Below, piece by piece: positions 21,359 to 29,249 of a DNA stretch of 64,000 bases. Numbering within the stretch: position 1 is the stretch's first letter; every line of letters begins with the position of its first letter. Below the pieces are notes generated by a model. That model saw nothing but the letters and a program-made list of their open reading frames with translations. It did not search any database and was not told where the DNA came from. Source of the DNA: Pseudomonas brassicacearum (GTDB taxonomy: Bacteria; Pseudomonadota; Gammaproteobacteria; Pseudomonadales; Pseudomonadaceae); contig NZ_CP045701.2 in NCBI RefSeq assembly GCF_009601685.2, forward strand, positions 1,984,001 to 2,048,000, in the 5' to 3' direction. Position numbers and translations under genes: made by a program.

Positions 21359-22203
21359 GGCGATTTCCTTATGGCGGAGTGGGGTGTCGTGGACGAGTCC
21401 GGCGTTTCGAAGTTCTCCAGGGCACGAGCCAGGCTCGCTTCCGACAATTCCCCCAGGTGGCTGCCCAGCAGGCGACCATCGGCGCTGTAGAACAGGGTGG
21501 TCGGCAGGGCCATGGAACCGACAGCCTGGCCGAGGCGGCCACTGCCATCGAACAATACGTTGGTCAGGCTCAGGCCTTGGGTGGCCAGGTAGGTGCTGAC
21601 ACTTTGCATGCTTTCGGCCTGATTGACGAACAGGAAGGTCAGGTCCGGACGCTGTTGCTGGGCTTCTTCGAGCACCGGCATTTCACGCCGGCAGGGCGGG
21701 CACCAGGTGGCCCATAGATTGATCACCAGGGGACCGCCCTGATAATCGGTGAGTTTCACGGTCTCGCCGTCGGCGGTGCGCAGGTTGATGTCCGGCAGCC
21801 GAGTGCCCTGTTCATAAATCGCCAACGACATTGTCGCCACCAGCCAGAACAGCAAGCCGCTGCCGACGCCGAAGCCCAATGGCCGACGCAGGGGCGGACG
21901 GCGCCGGGCCCACGACAAGGCGCCAATCAGCAGCGCCACGATGCCCGGCCAGGCCAGGAAGCCACCGTCGCGCAGGTCGACGATCTGCCACGGGTCGTCC
22001 CGGTAATGTTGCCAATAGGCGGCGACGAAGCCGATTCGTGCGGCCAGCAGGCCCAGCAGAAACAGCACGAACAGCACCGACTCAGGGTTTTCGCCTCCAC
22101 GCTTGGCCACCCGCCAACCCACGAAGGTTGCCAGCGCCAGGGCGCTGATGAGCAACAGGTGATTAAGGGCGATGGCAAAGGTGCCCAAGGTAAACGTCAG
22201 CAT
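21334..22203 (-). CDS. dsbE: Membrane-anchored TlpA/DsbE-like thioredoxin protein
   Basis: The 289-residue product starts with four or five hydrophobic segments (residues 1-135; LLLISALALATFVGW, SVLFVLFLLGLLAARIGFVAA, FLAWPGIVALLIGAL, GLLFWLVATMSLAI). A periplasmic thioredoxin-like domain follows with active site WATWCPPCRREMP and the cis-proline motif MALPTTLFYS. The combination of a multi-span N-terminus and a TlpA-type domain differs from classic one-span DsbE/CcmG. Its ATG overlaps the dsbD stop codon (TGATG), so the two are translationally coupled. It probably passes electrons between DsbD and substrates such as DsbG; the cytochrome maturation role of CcmG is not implied. Confidence 0.82.
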   Translation of the reverse strand: MLTFTLGTFAIALNHLLLISALALATFVGWRVAKRGGENPESVLFVLFLLGLLAARIGFVAAYWQHYRDDPWQIVDLRDGGFLAWPGIVALLIGALSWARRRPPLRRPLGFGVGSGLLFWLVATMSLAIYEQGTRLPDINLRTADGETVKLTDYQGGPLVINLWATWCPPCRREMPVLEEAQQQRPDLTFLFVNQAESMQSVSTYLATQGLSLTNVLFDGSGRLGQAVGSMALPTTLFYSADGRLLGSHLGELSEASLARALENFETPDSSTTPHSAIRKSPCPASATC

Positions 22204-23930
22204 CAGCGCGCGTCCCGGGTGAGGTTCCAGCGCTCCAGGAACGCCTTGGCATCGACTTCCCCGGTGATCCGCTGGCTGCGGCGCTCTTCACCGTCGGCGC
22301 CGATCCACAGCAGGCTCGGCGGCCCCGGCACCTGGTAACGGCCCAGCAGTTCGCGGCTGGCGGGGCTGTCGGCGGTGACGTCCAGGCGCAGCAGGCGCAC
22401 ACCGCTCAGGGCGTCCAGCACTTCGCTGCGGCCGAAAACCTGTTTCTCCATGATCTTGCAGGACACGCACCAGTCGGCGTAGTAGTCCAGCAGCACCCAC
22501 TGGCCCTGGGCCTTGGCGGCGTCCAGTTCCCGTTGCAGGGCGGCGGGCTCGCTGACGGTGACGAACGCGTCGTGAGCACTGACGGTCGCGCTGCCCTCGG
22601 TGCCGGCGTAGACCTTCAGGGGCTGGAAGAAGTCATCGCCGCCGCCCGCTGCGCCGATCACCAGCAGGCTGCCCCACAGGCCGAACAGCAACGAGGCGCT
22701 GCCGCAGATATAGGCGGTGCGGCCGAAGCCTTCGGTCTGGCGCCAGGCGCTGTAGGCGGCGATCAACAGCAGCACGCCCCACAGACCGACCCACAACGAA
22801 CCGTCGATGATCGGGCGAACCATCAGCAGCGCGGTGCCCAGGAACAGGAAGCCGAACACGCCCTTGAGCAGGTTCATCCAGGCGCCGGGCTTGGGCAGGA
22901 AACGGTTGCCCACGGTCACCAACAGCAACAGTGGCAAGCCCATGCCGAGGCCCATGGTGAACAGGATCAGCCCGCCGTGCAGCGCATTGCCGCTCTGGGC
23001 GATGTACAGCAGCGCGCCGGCCAGCGGGGCGGTCATGCACGGGCCTACCAACAGGCCGGACAGCGCCCCGATAATACCGGCGCCCACCAGGCTGCCACCG
23101 CGGCGCTGGCGCCCGGCGTTTTCCAGGCGGTCACGCAGGGCGGCCGGCAATTGCAATTCGAAGAAGCCGAACATGGGCAGCGCCAGCAACACGAATACGG
23201 CCGCGAAGCTGCCCAGCAGCCACGGTTGTTGCAGCAGCGCCTGGAGGTTGGCCCCCAACAGCGCGGCGAGCACGCCCATGGCGGCGTACACCAGGGCCAT
23301 GCTGATCACGTAGCTGCCGGCCAGGGCCAGGCCGCGTCTCGGCCCGGCGCCGCTGCCCACCACCAGCCCGGCCAGGATCGGCAGCATCGGCAGCGAACAC
23401 GGTGTGAACGCCAGCAGCAGGCCCAGGCCGAAGAACACCAGCAGGCTCCAACCCAAGGCTCGTTGTTGCAGGCCGCTGGCCAGGGCCTGGTCCTGCGCCT
23501 CGTCATTGACTGTCGTTGGTGCGGTGCCGCCCAGGTCCACCACCTGGGTCTGGGGGGGATAGCACAGGCCGGCGTCGGCGCAGCCCTGGAAGCCGACCTT
23601 GATCTGGCCCGTGGCACTGGCGGGTATCTTCAATTCCAGCGCCTGGCGATAGACCTGCTGGTCACCGAAAAACTCGTCGCTGTGGGCTTCACCCTCCGGC
23701 AGCTTGGGTTTCTGCGCCTCGGCCAAGCCATCGAACTTGAGCCGCTGCTGATACAGGTAGTACCCATCGGCGATTTGCCAGAACAGCTGGGTTTCCCCGG
23801 AGTCCAGGCGTTCGGAGGTAAACACGAACGCCTTTTCCACCGGCAGGAAATCGGGTTTGGTTTCGAAGGGATTGGCGGCCTGGGCCAGGCCCGAGATCAG
23901 GAACAGCCACAACAAAAACAATCGACGCAT
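22203..23930 (-). CDS. dsbD: Thiol:disulfide interchange protein DsbD
   Basis: This 575-residue inner-membrane electron carrier moves reducing power from cytoplasmic thioredoxin to periplasmic partners. It has a signal peptide (RRLFLLWLFLISGLAQA), an N-terminal periplasmic domain with a cysteine pair in GCADAGLCYPP, an eight-span central part with the cysteines in FTPCSLPMLPILAG and VGPCMTAPLAG, and a C-terminal thioredoxin domain with YADWCVSCKIMEKQVF. All three cysteine pairs are present. The start is ATG at 23930, in front of the signal peptide; the open frame extends to 24287 but overlaps the divergent regulator. Confidence 0.93.
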   Translation of the reverse strand: MRRLFLLWLFLISGLAQAANPFETKPDFLPVEKAFVFTSERLDSGETQLFWQIADGYYLYQQRLKFDGLAEAQKPKLPEGEAHSDEFFGDQQVYRQALELKIPASATGQIKVGFQGCADAGLCYPPQTQVVDLGGTAPTTVNDEAQDQALASGLQQRALGWSLLVFFGLGLLLAFTPCSLPMLPILAGLVVGSGAGPRRGLALAGSYVISMALVYAAMGVLAALLGANLQALLQQPWLLGSFAAVFVLLALPMFGFFELQLPAALRDRLENAGRQRRGGSLVGAGIIGALSGLLVGPCMTAPLAGALLYIAQSGNALHGGLILFTMGLGMGLPLLLLVTVGNRFLPKPGAWMNLLKGVFGFLFLGTALLMVRPIIDGSLWVGLWGVLLLIAAYSAWRQTEGFGRTAYICGSASLLFGLWGSLLVIGAAGGGDDFFQPLKVYAGTEGSATVSAHDAFVTVSEPAALQRELDAAKAQGQWVLLDYYADWCVSCKIMEKQVFGRSEVLDALSGVRLLRLDVTADSPASRELLGRYQVPGPPSLLWIGADGEERRSQRITGEVDAKAFLERWNLTRDAR

Positions 23931-24105
23931 GGATAAAGCCTTAGAACGATGCAAGTGGAAAACACAATGGCGGCTGGCGATTAACCGTCGATTAACCCGG
24001 CGCCGGCCGGCAGGCGGCAATGATCGCCCATGTTGGCCGTACTCGTCGCATAATGTCGGCTTAATCGGCCGGCGGCCTAATGTACCTTTTTCCACGGGGC
24101 TTACC

Positions 24106-24786
24106 ATGCGCGTACTGGTCTGCGAAGACGATGAGTTGATTGCCAGCGGGATCGTTGCCGGCCTTACGGCACAGGGCCTGACTGTCGAGCACGTCGCCAC
24201 CGCCTCGGCGGCACGGGCGATGGTCGGCGTGGCGGAATTCGATGTCATGGTGCTGGACTTGGGATTGCCCGACGAGGACGGTCTCAAGCTGCTCAGGCAG
24301 TTGCGTCAACAGGGGCTGGAGACGCCGGTGCTGATCCTCACCGCCCGGGACTCGGTAACCGACCGGGTGGACGGCTTGCAGGCCGGCGCCGATGACTACC
24401 TGCTCAAACCCTTCGACCTGCGCGAACTGGCGGCGCGCCTGCACACGTTGCTGCGGCGCGTGGCGGGGCGCAGCGTCAACCTGATCGAGCACGGTCGCCT
24501 GACCTACGACCCCAGCAGTCGGGAAACCACCCTGGATGGCCAGCCGGTGGATCTGTCCCGGCGCGAGCAATCGCTGTTGCAGGCGCTGCTGCACAGTCGC
24601 GGCCGGGTGCTGTCCACCGAACAACTCAAGGACAGCGTCTATGGGTTCAACGACGAATTGGAAAGCAACGCCCTCAACGTCCATATCCACCACCTGCGGC
24701 GCAAGTTGGGTAACGGGATTGTCGAGACCGTGCGCGGCCTGGGCTATCGCCTGGGGCCGGCCGAAGGTGGAGAGTCCTCCAAGTGA
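24106..24786 (+). CDS. dsbR: OmpR-family response regulator DsbR
   Basis: This is a 226-residue two-component regulator. The receiver domain (residues 1-115) has DD near 8-9, the phospho-acceptor in VMVLDLGLPDEDG (Asp near 51) and KPFD; the winged-helix DNA-binding domain fills residues 125-222 (LSRREQSLLQALLHSRGRVLSTEQL, LNVHIHHLRRKLG). It is divergent from dsbD across 175 bases, and its stop codon overlaps the sensor start (TGATG). In P. aeruginosa the matching pair DsbRS turns on dsbDEG and related genes in response to copper; the same arrangement supports that role here. Confidence 0.85.
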   Translation: MRVLVCEDDELIASGIVAGLTAQGLTVEHVATASAARAMVGVAEFDVMVLDLGLPDEDGLKLLRQLRQQGLETPVLILTARDSVTDRVDGLQAGADDYLLKPFDLRELAARLHTLLRRVAGRSVNLIEHGRLTYDPSSRETTLDGQPVDLSRREQSLLQALLHSRGRVLSTEQLKDSVYGFNDELESNALNVHIHHLRRKLGNGIVETVRGLGYRLGPAEGGESSK

Positions 24787-26114
24787 TGAGCTTGCGACTG
24801 CGCCTGAGCCTGACCCTTGGCGCGGCCTTCGCCCTGATCTGGGCCCTGGCCGCGGCGTGGATGATCAGTGACCTGCGCAACCAGATGATGTTCTCCCTCG
24901 ACCAACGCCTGGTGGCGTCGGCGCGGATGGTCGCCGGGTTGCTGGAACAGATGCCACCGTTGTCCAGCAAAGGCGAAGGCACGCATTTGAGCGCCGAGCA
25001 ATTGAGCATCCCTGGCGGCATGGCCTGTCAGGTCAGTTCCTTGCGCGGCGAGATTCTGGCCCGCAGCCACGGCACTCCAGAGCAAACACTGGAAGCCGAA
25101 AAAATGGGCTTTCACGACCAGATGATCGACGGCGCGCCCTGGCGCAGCTTCACCCTGGCCCGGGGCGATCTGCGCATCACCACCGCCGACCGCCAGATCG
25201 AACGCGAAGCCCTGAACATGTCGATCCTGCTGGCCGCCTCGGTGCCGGTGGGCGTGGCGTTGCTCGGTTGCCTGTGCCTGTTGTGGCTGGGTATTGGCCA
25301 GGGCCTGGCACCGCTCAATCGTATGCGCGATGCGTTGATGCGGCGCAATGCCGATTCCCTGGAGCCCTTGCAGATCCATCCGCTGCCCAGCGAATTGCGA
25401 CCGCTGCTGGAGACCCAGAACCAGTTGTTCCAGCGCATCGGCAAGACCATCGAGCGCGAGCGACGGCTGACCGGCGACGCCGCCCACGAGCTGCGCAGCC
25501 CGCTGACGGCGATCAAGACGCACCTGCAAGTGGCGCGCATGACCGAGGGCGCCGCCCGCGACCAATCCCTGGCCCGGGCCGAGGAGGGCGCCGACCGCAT
25601 GCACCGCACACTCGAACAGTTGCTGCTGCTGGCTCGGGTCGAGGGCAGCCTGTCGTTCGACGATGGCGTGCAGTGCAACGCCGAACAGGTCGCCCGGCTG
25701 GCGATCCAGGACTCCGCCAGCAGTGATTCGCGGCGGATCAGGCTGTACGTATCCCCAGGGTTGTCCGACGCACCGGTGCAGATGCCGGCGGTGCTTTCCA
25801 TCGCCGCCTTGCGCAATCTGCTGGATAACGCCCTGCGCCATACGCCGGACGATACCGATGTGGAACTGAGCCTGGAGATGATCGGCCAGCGCGTGCGCTT
25901 CCAGGTCCGCGACCACGGCCCTGGCATCGCCGCCGACGACATCCAGCACCTGACTCAGCGCTTCTGGCGCAACGGCCAGAGCACCGGTTGCGGACTGGGG
26001 CTGGCGATCGTCCAGGCCATCGTCCAGCGTTGCGGCTGCGGCCTGCATTTCGACAGTCGCCCGGATGGGCTGCGGGTCGAATTGACGGTACCGGTGCAGG
26101 TGTTGCCGGCCTGA
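24786..26114 (+). CDS. dsbS: Sensor histidine kinase DsbS
   Basis: This 442-residue inner-membrane sensor has two membrane segments (LTLGAAFALIWALAAAWMI near residues 9-28, and ILLAASVPVGVALLGCLCLLWLGIG near 147-170) enclosing a periplasmic loop. A dimerization helix follows with the phosphorylated histidine in GDAAHELRSPLTAIKTHLQV, then the ATPase domain with LRNLLDNALRH, DHGPGIAADD and GCGLGLAIV. The loop has a single cysteine, in GGMACQVSS at residue 81; as I recall, a cysteine at this position senses Cu(I) in the P. aeruginosa protein. A 29-base palindrome at 26144-26172 follows the gene and may end the transcript. Confidence 0.85.
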   Translation: MSLRLRLSLTLGAAFALIWALAAAWMISDLRNQMMFSLDQRLVASARMVAGLLEQMPPLSSKGEGTHLSAEQLSIPGGMACQVSSLRGEILARSHGTPEQTLEAEKMGFHDQMIDGAPWRSFTLARGDLRITTADRQIEREALNMSILLAASVPVGVALLGCLCLLWLGIGQGLAPLNRMRDALMRRNADSLEPLQIHPLPSELRPLLETQNQLFQRIGKTIERERRLTGDAAHELRSPLTAIKTHLQVARMTEGAARDQSLARAEEGADRMHRTLEQLLLLARVEGSLSFDDGVQCNAEQVARLAIQDSASSDSRRIRLYVSPGLSDAPVQMPAVLSIAALRNLLDNALRHTPDDTDVELSLEMIGQRVRFQVRDHGPGIAADDIQHLTQRFWRNGQSTGCGLGLAIVQAIVQRCGCGLHFDSRPDGLRVELTVPVQVLPA

Positions 26115-26143
26115 TTCACTTCAACAATGGCCTGTAGGAGGGC

Positions 26144-26172
26144 CCTGTGGGAGCAAAGCTTGCTCCCACAGG
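26144..26172. repeat. REP palindrome after dsbS
   Basis: A near-perfect 29-base palindrome (CCTGTGGGAGCAA, three bases, then its complement) belongs to the same REP family as the other doublets. It lies between dsbS and the pvdH promoter. Confidence 0.8.
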
Positions 26173-26223
26173 CTTGATGAACAAACCACTGATCGCGTCG
26201 ACCGGGAAAGCGCTGCCCGAGAG

Positions 26224-26247
26224 TAAATCCCTGCATTGCTGATCCGT
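26224..26247 (+). promoter_or_regulatory. PvdS-dependent promoter (IS box) of pvdH
   Basis: TAAATCCC starts at 26224, and CGT at 26245-26247 follows TAAAT after exactly 16 bases: a full match to the PvdS promoter pattern. The predicted transcript has a leader of about 80 bases before the chosen pvdH start. Confidence 0.85.
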
Positions 26248-26269
26248 TCCCACAACAGGAAACCTGCAC

Positions 26270-26293
26270 GTGCGCTCCGACCGGAGGCGCACC
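26270..26293 (+). other. Stem-loop in the pvdH leader
   Basis: GTGCGCTCC and GGAGGCGCAC pair around a four-base loop with one bulged base, inside the predicted pvdH leader. An in-frame GTG at 26270 with AGGA nine bases before it lies at the foot of the stem and could start a 22-residue longer protein. The functional role is unknown. Confidence 0.5.
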
Positions 26294-26335
26294 TGTGCGG
26301 TGTGTCGTTACTTCAGCGTATTGCGGGGTCGAGGG

Positions 26336-27748
26336 ATGTCAGTCGCCAACAGTCTTATCGAAGTACAGCCGGCGCGGGTCAGCCCTGCACCGGCCGAGAC
26401 GCTCTACCAGTTCAATGAGTCGCCGCTGCTGGCCCGCCAGAATCGGCAGGAGTCCAATGCCCGCAGCTACCCACGACGGATTCCCCTGGCCCTCAAGCGC
26501 GCCAAGGGGTTGTATGTCGAGGACGTCGAGGGCCGCACCTTCATCGACTGCCTGGCCGGTGCCGGCACCTTGGCGCTGGGGCATAACCACCCGGTGGTGA
26601 TCGAAGCGATCCAGCAGGTGTTGGCCGATGAGCTGCCGCTGCATACCCTGGACCTGACCACGCCGGTCAAGGACCGTTTTGTCCAGGACCTGTTCGGCCT
26701 GTTGCCGGCAGAGCTGGCCGCCGAGGCGAAGATCCAGTTCTGCGGCCCTACCGGAACCGACGCGGTGGAAGCCGCCCTCAAGCTGGTGCGCACCGCCACC
26801 GGCCGCAGCACCGTGCTGTCGTTCCAGGGCGGTTATCACGGCATGAGCCAGGGGGCGTTGAGCCTGATGGGCAGCCTGGGGCCGAAGAAACCCCTGGGCG
26901 CCTTGCTCAGCAGCGGTGTCCAGTTCATGCCATACCCCTACGATTACCGCTGCCCGTTCGGCCTGGGCGGCGTGGAGGGCGTGAAGGCCAATCTGCATTA
27001 CCTGGAAAACCTGCTGAATGACCCCGAGGCCGGCGTGCAATTGCCGGCTGCCGTCATCGTCGAAGTGGTGCAGGGCGAGGGCGGGGTCATTCCCGCCGAT
27101 CTGGACTGGCTGCGCGGTTTGCGGCGGATCACCGAGCAGGCGGGGGTAGCGTTGATCGTCGACGAAATCCAGAGCGGCTTTGGCCGTACCGGCAAAATGT
27201 TTGCGTTCGAGCACGCCGGGATCATTCCGGACGTGGTCGTGCTGTCCAAGGCCATCGGTGGCAGCCTGCCGCTGGCGGTGGTGGTTTATCGCGCCTGGCT
27301 CGACACCTGGCTGCCGGGTGCTCACGCCGGGACCTTCCGCGGCAATCAGATGGCCATGGCCGCCGGTTCCGCGGTGATGCGCTATCTGCAGGAGCATGAC
27401 CTGCCGGCCCACGCCGCCGCCATGGGCGAGCGCCTGAGCGAGCACCTGCGCATTTTGCAGCGGGACTTTGCGCAACTGGGTGATATTCGCGGCCGCGGGT
27501 TGATGCTCGGCGTCGAACTGGTGGACCCAACGGGTAAGCCCGACGCCCTGGGCCATCCGCCAGTGCATGCACGCCTGGCGCCACAGCTGCAACGTGAATG
27601 CCTCAAGCGCGGGCTGATCCTGGAACTGGGTGGCCGGCAGGGCGGCGTGGTGCGGTTCCTGCCGCCGCTGATCATCACAAAGGTGGAAATCGACCGGGTT
27701 GCCGAAATTTTTGGGCGAGCCCTGCGGGCGGCGCTCGCCCAGGACTAA
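26336..27748 (+). CDS. pvdH: Diaminobutyrate--2-oxoglutarate aminotransferase PvdH
   Basis: This 470-residue PLP enzyme (class III aminotransferase) makes L-2,4-diaminobutyrate from aspartate semialdehyde and glutamate; PvdL needs this residue for the chromophore. Key patterns: GAGTLALGHNHP, FCGPTGTDAVEAALKL (phosphate site), SFQGGYHG, VVQGEGGVIPAD, LIVDEIQSGFGRTG (Asp that holds the PLP nitrogen), and the lysine in VVLSKAIGGSLPLAVVV that binds PLP. ATG at 26336 gives the length I expect for PvdH; GTG at 26270 is an in-frame alternative with a better ribosome site. Its IS box and the mbtH gene just downstream confirm the pyoverdine role. Confidence 0.93.
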   Translation: MSVANSLIEVQPARVSPAPAETLYQFNESPLLARQNRQESNARSYPRRIPLALKRAKGLYVEDVEGRTFIDCLAGAGTLALGHNHPVVIEAIQQVLADELPLHTLDLTTPVKDRFVQDLFGLLPAELAAEAKIQFCGPTGTDAVEAALKLVRTATGRSTVLSFQGGYHGMSQGALSLMGSLGPKKPLGALLSSGVQFMPYPYDYRCPFGLGGVEGVKANLHYLENLLNDPEAGVQLPAAVIVEVVQGEGGVIPADLDWLRGLRRITEQAGVALIVDEIQSGFGRTGKMFAFEHAGIIPDVVVLSKAIGGSLPLAVVVYRAWLDTWLPGAHAGTFRGNQMAMAAGSAVMRYLQEHDLPAHAAAMGERLSEHLRILQRDFAQLGDIRGRGLMLGVELVDPTGKPDALGHPPVHARLAPQLQRECLKRGLILELGGRQGGVVRFLPPLIITKVEIDRVAEIFGRALRAALAQD

Positions 27749-27832
27749 TTTTCACTCGGGCCCGCACGTTCCTTTCATAGCCTGGCTGCGCATGCGCTGC
27801 AGCGAACCTCGAGCAAAGATGGAGAGACACCC

Positions 27833-28060
27833 ATGACTTCAGTATTCGACCGCGAGGACATTGTCTTTCAGGTCGTGGTCAACCACGAAGAACAGTATTC
27901 GATCTGGCCAGACTACAAGGCCGTTCCCGAAGGCTGGCGTACCGTCGGCAAAAGCGGGTTCAAGAAGGAATGCCTGGCCTACATCGAAGAGGTCTGGACC
28001 GACATGCGCCCGCTGAGCCTGCGCAAGAAGATGGAAGAGCAGGCGGCTGTGGCTCATTGA
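27833..28060 (+). CDS. mbtH: MbtH-like protein of the pyoverdine cluster
   Basis: This 75-residue protein has the full MbtH signature: [25 protein letters not shown] and [16 protein letters not shown]. Such proteins bind adenylation domains of peptide synthetases and help them fold or act, so PvdL is an obvious partner. ATG at 27833 follows GGAGAG. It is 84 bases after pvdH with no promoter of its own visible, so it is probably read from the pvdH IS box. Confidence 0.93.
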   Translation: MTSVFDREDIVFQVVVNHEEQYSIWPDYKAVPEGWRTVGKSGFKKECLAYIEEVWTDMRPLSLRKKMEEQAAVAH

Positions 28061-28067
28061 GGTAGAA

Positions 28068-28226
28068 CCTGTGGGAGCAAGCTTTCCACAGGAGGAAAGC
28101 AGGGAATACAAATCCTGCAGTCATACCAGAACCAATGTGGGAGCGAGCTTGCTCGCGATTGGGGAGTGTCAGGCAACATTCATGCAACTGACGCACCGCT
28201 ATCGCGAGCAAGCTCGCTCCCACAGG
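28068..28226. repeat. REP cluster between mbtH and ppsR
   Basis: A single inverted repeat at 28068-28092 is followed by a doublet (28134-28160 and 28201-28226) with the core GCGAGCAAGCTCGCTCCCAC. The genes on either side converge here, and the stem-loops may end transcription from both. Confidence 0.85.
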
Positions 28227-28246
28227 TTTGGCTTTAGGCCTCTACC

Positions 28247-29065
28247 TTACTTGAACCGCCGCTCCACCCCTTTCTCCACCAGGATCTTCGCCGAAATCTC
28301 TTCCACGGAAAAATGCGTGGAATTGATATGGGGAATGTTCTCCCGCCGGAACAGGTTTTCCACCTCGCGCACTTCGAACTCGCACTGGGCATAGCTTGAA
28401 TAGCGGCTGTTGGGCTTGCGCTCGTTGCGGATCGCGGTGAGGCGGTCCGGGTCGATGGTCAGGCCGAACAGCTTGTGCTGGTGGGCGCGCAGGGCGCTGG
28501 GCAGTTGCAGGCGCTCCATGTCGTCTTCGGTCAGCGGGTAATTGGCCGCGCGGATGCCGAATTGCATCGCCATGTACAGGCACGTCGGTGTCTTACCACA
28601 ACGCGACACGCCCACTAGGATCAGGTCGGCCTTGTCGTAATAATGCGTGCGCGCGCCATCGTCGTTGTCCAGCGCGAAGTTGACCGCCTCGATCCGCTCC
28701 ATGTAGTTGGAGTTGTGGCCAATGGAGTGGGATTTGCCGACCGAGTAGGAGGAATGCTCGCTCAGCTCCTGCTCCAGGGGCGCCAGGAACGTGGAAAAAA
28801 TGTCGATCATGAAACCATTGGACGTTGCGAGAATCTCACGGATGTCCTGATTGACGATGGTATCGAAGATAATCGGGCGGAAACCGTCGGTTTCGGCGGC
28901 TTTATTGATTTGCTGTACCATGGCCCGCGCCTTGTCGACGTTGTCGATGTACGGGCGTATGAACTTGGCGAAGGTAATGTTTTCGAACTGTGCCAACAGG
29001 CTTTGGCCTAGCGTTTCGGCCGTGATGCCGGTGCCGTCGGAGATAAAGAAAGCAGATCGTTTCAT
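28247..29065 (-). CDS. ppsR: Phosphoenolpyruvate synthase regulatory protein (kinase/pyrophosphorylase)
   Basis: This 272-residue protein of the former DUF299 family switches PEP synthase off by ADP-dependent threonine phosphorylation and on again by phosphate-dependent removal. It begins [24 protein letters not shown] and has the nucleotide-binding loop [17 protein letters not shown] and the stretch [13 protein letters not shown] of the family. It is divergent from ppsA, its target, across about 185 bases. Confidence 0.93.
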   Translation of the reverse strand: MKRSAFFISDGTGITAETLGQSLLAQFENITFAKFIRPYIDNVDKARAMVQQINKAAETDGFRPIIFDTIVNQDIREILATSNGFMIDIFSTFLAPLEQELSEHSSYSVGKSHSIGHNSNYMERIEAVNFALDNDDGARTHYYDKADLILVGVSRCGKTPTCLYMAMQFGIRAANYPLTEDDMERLQLPSALRAHQHKLFGLTIDPDRLTAIRNERKPNSRYSSYAQCEFEVREVENLFRRENIPHINSTHFSVEEISAKILVEKGVERRFK

Positions 29066-29249
29066 TTGCGCCTTGGGCCTTAAGCTAGTGAGCTAGTGAC
29101 GATTCTTGGATATGATAGGCGCGATTTGCCGGCCGCCAGTGGCCCGCATTCTCACTTATTTTCCAGGTCCAGGCCATATCGCCGGTCGTCGCTCCCCTGG
29201 AGCCACCGGTGCCTTGAGCTTTTCCAACACAGTTAGTGGAGAGATCACC

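Noticed and set aside
23931..24287. A 119-residue N-terminal extension of DsbD
   Set aside because: The extension overlaps the divergent dsbR gene and would bury the signal peptide that starts at 23930.
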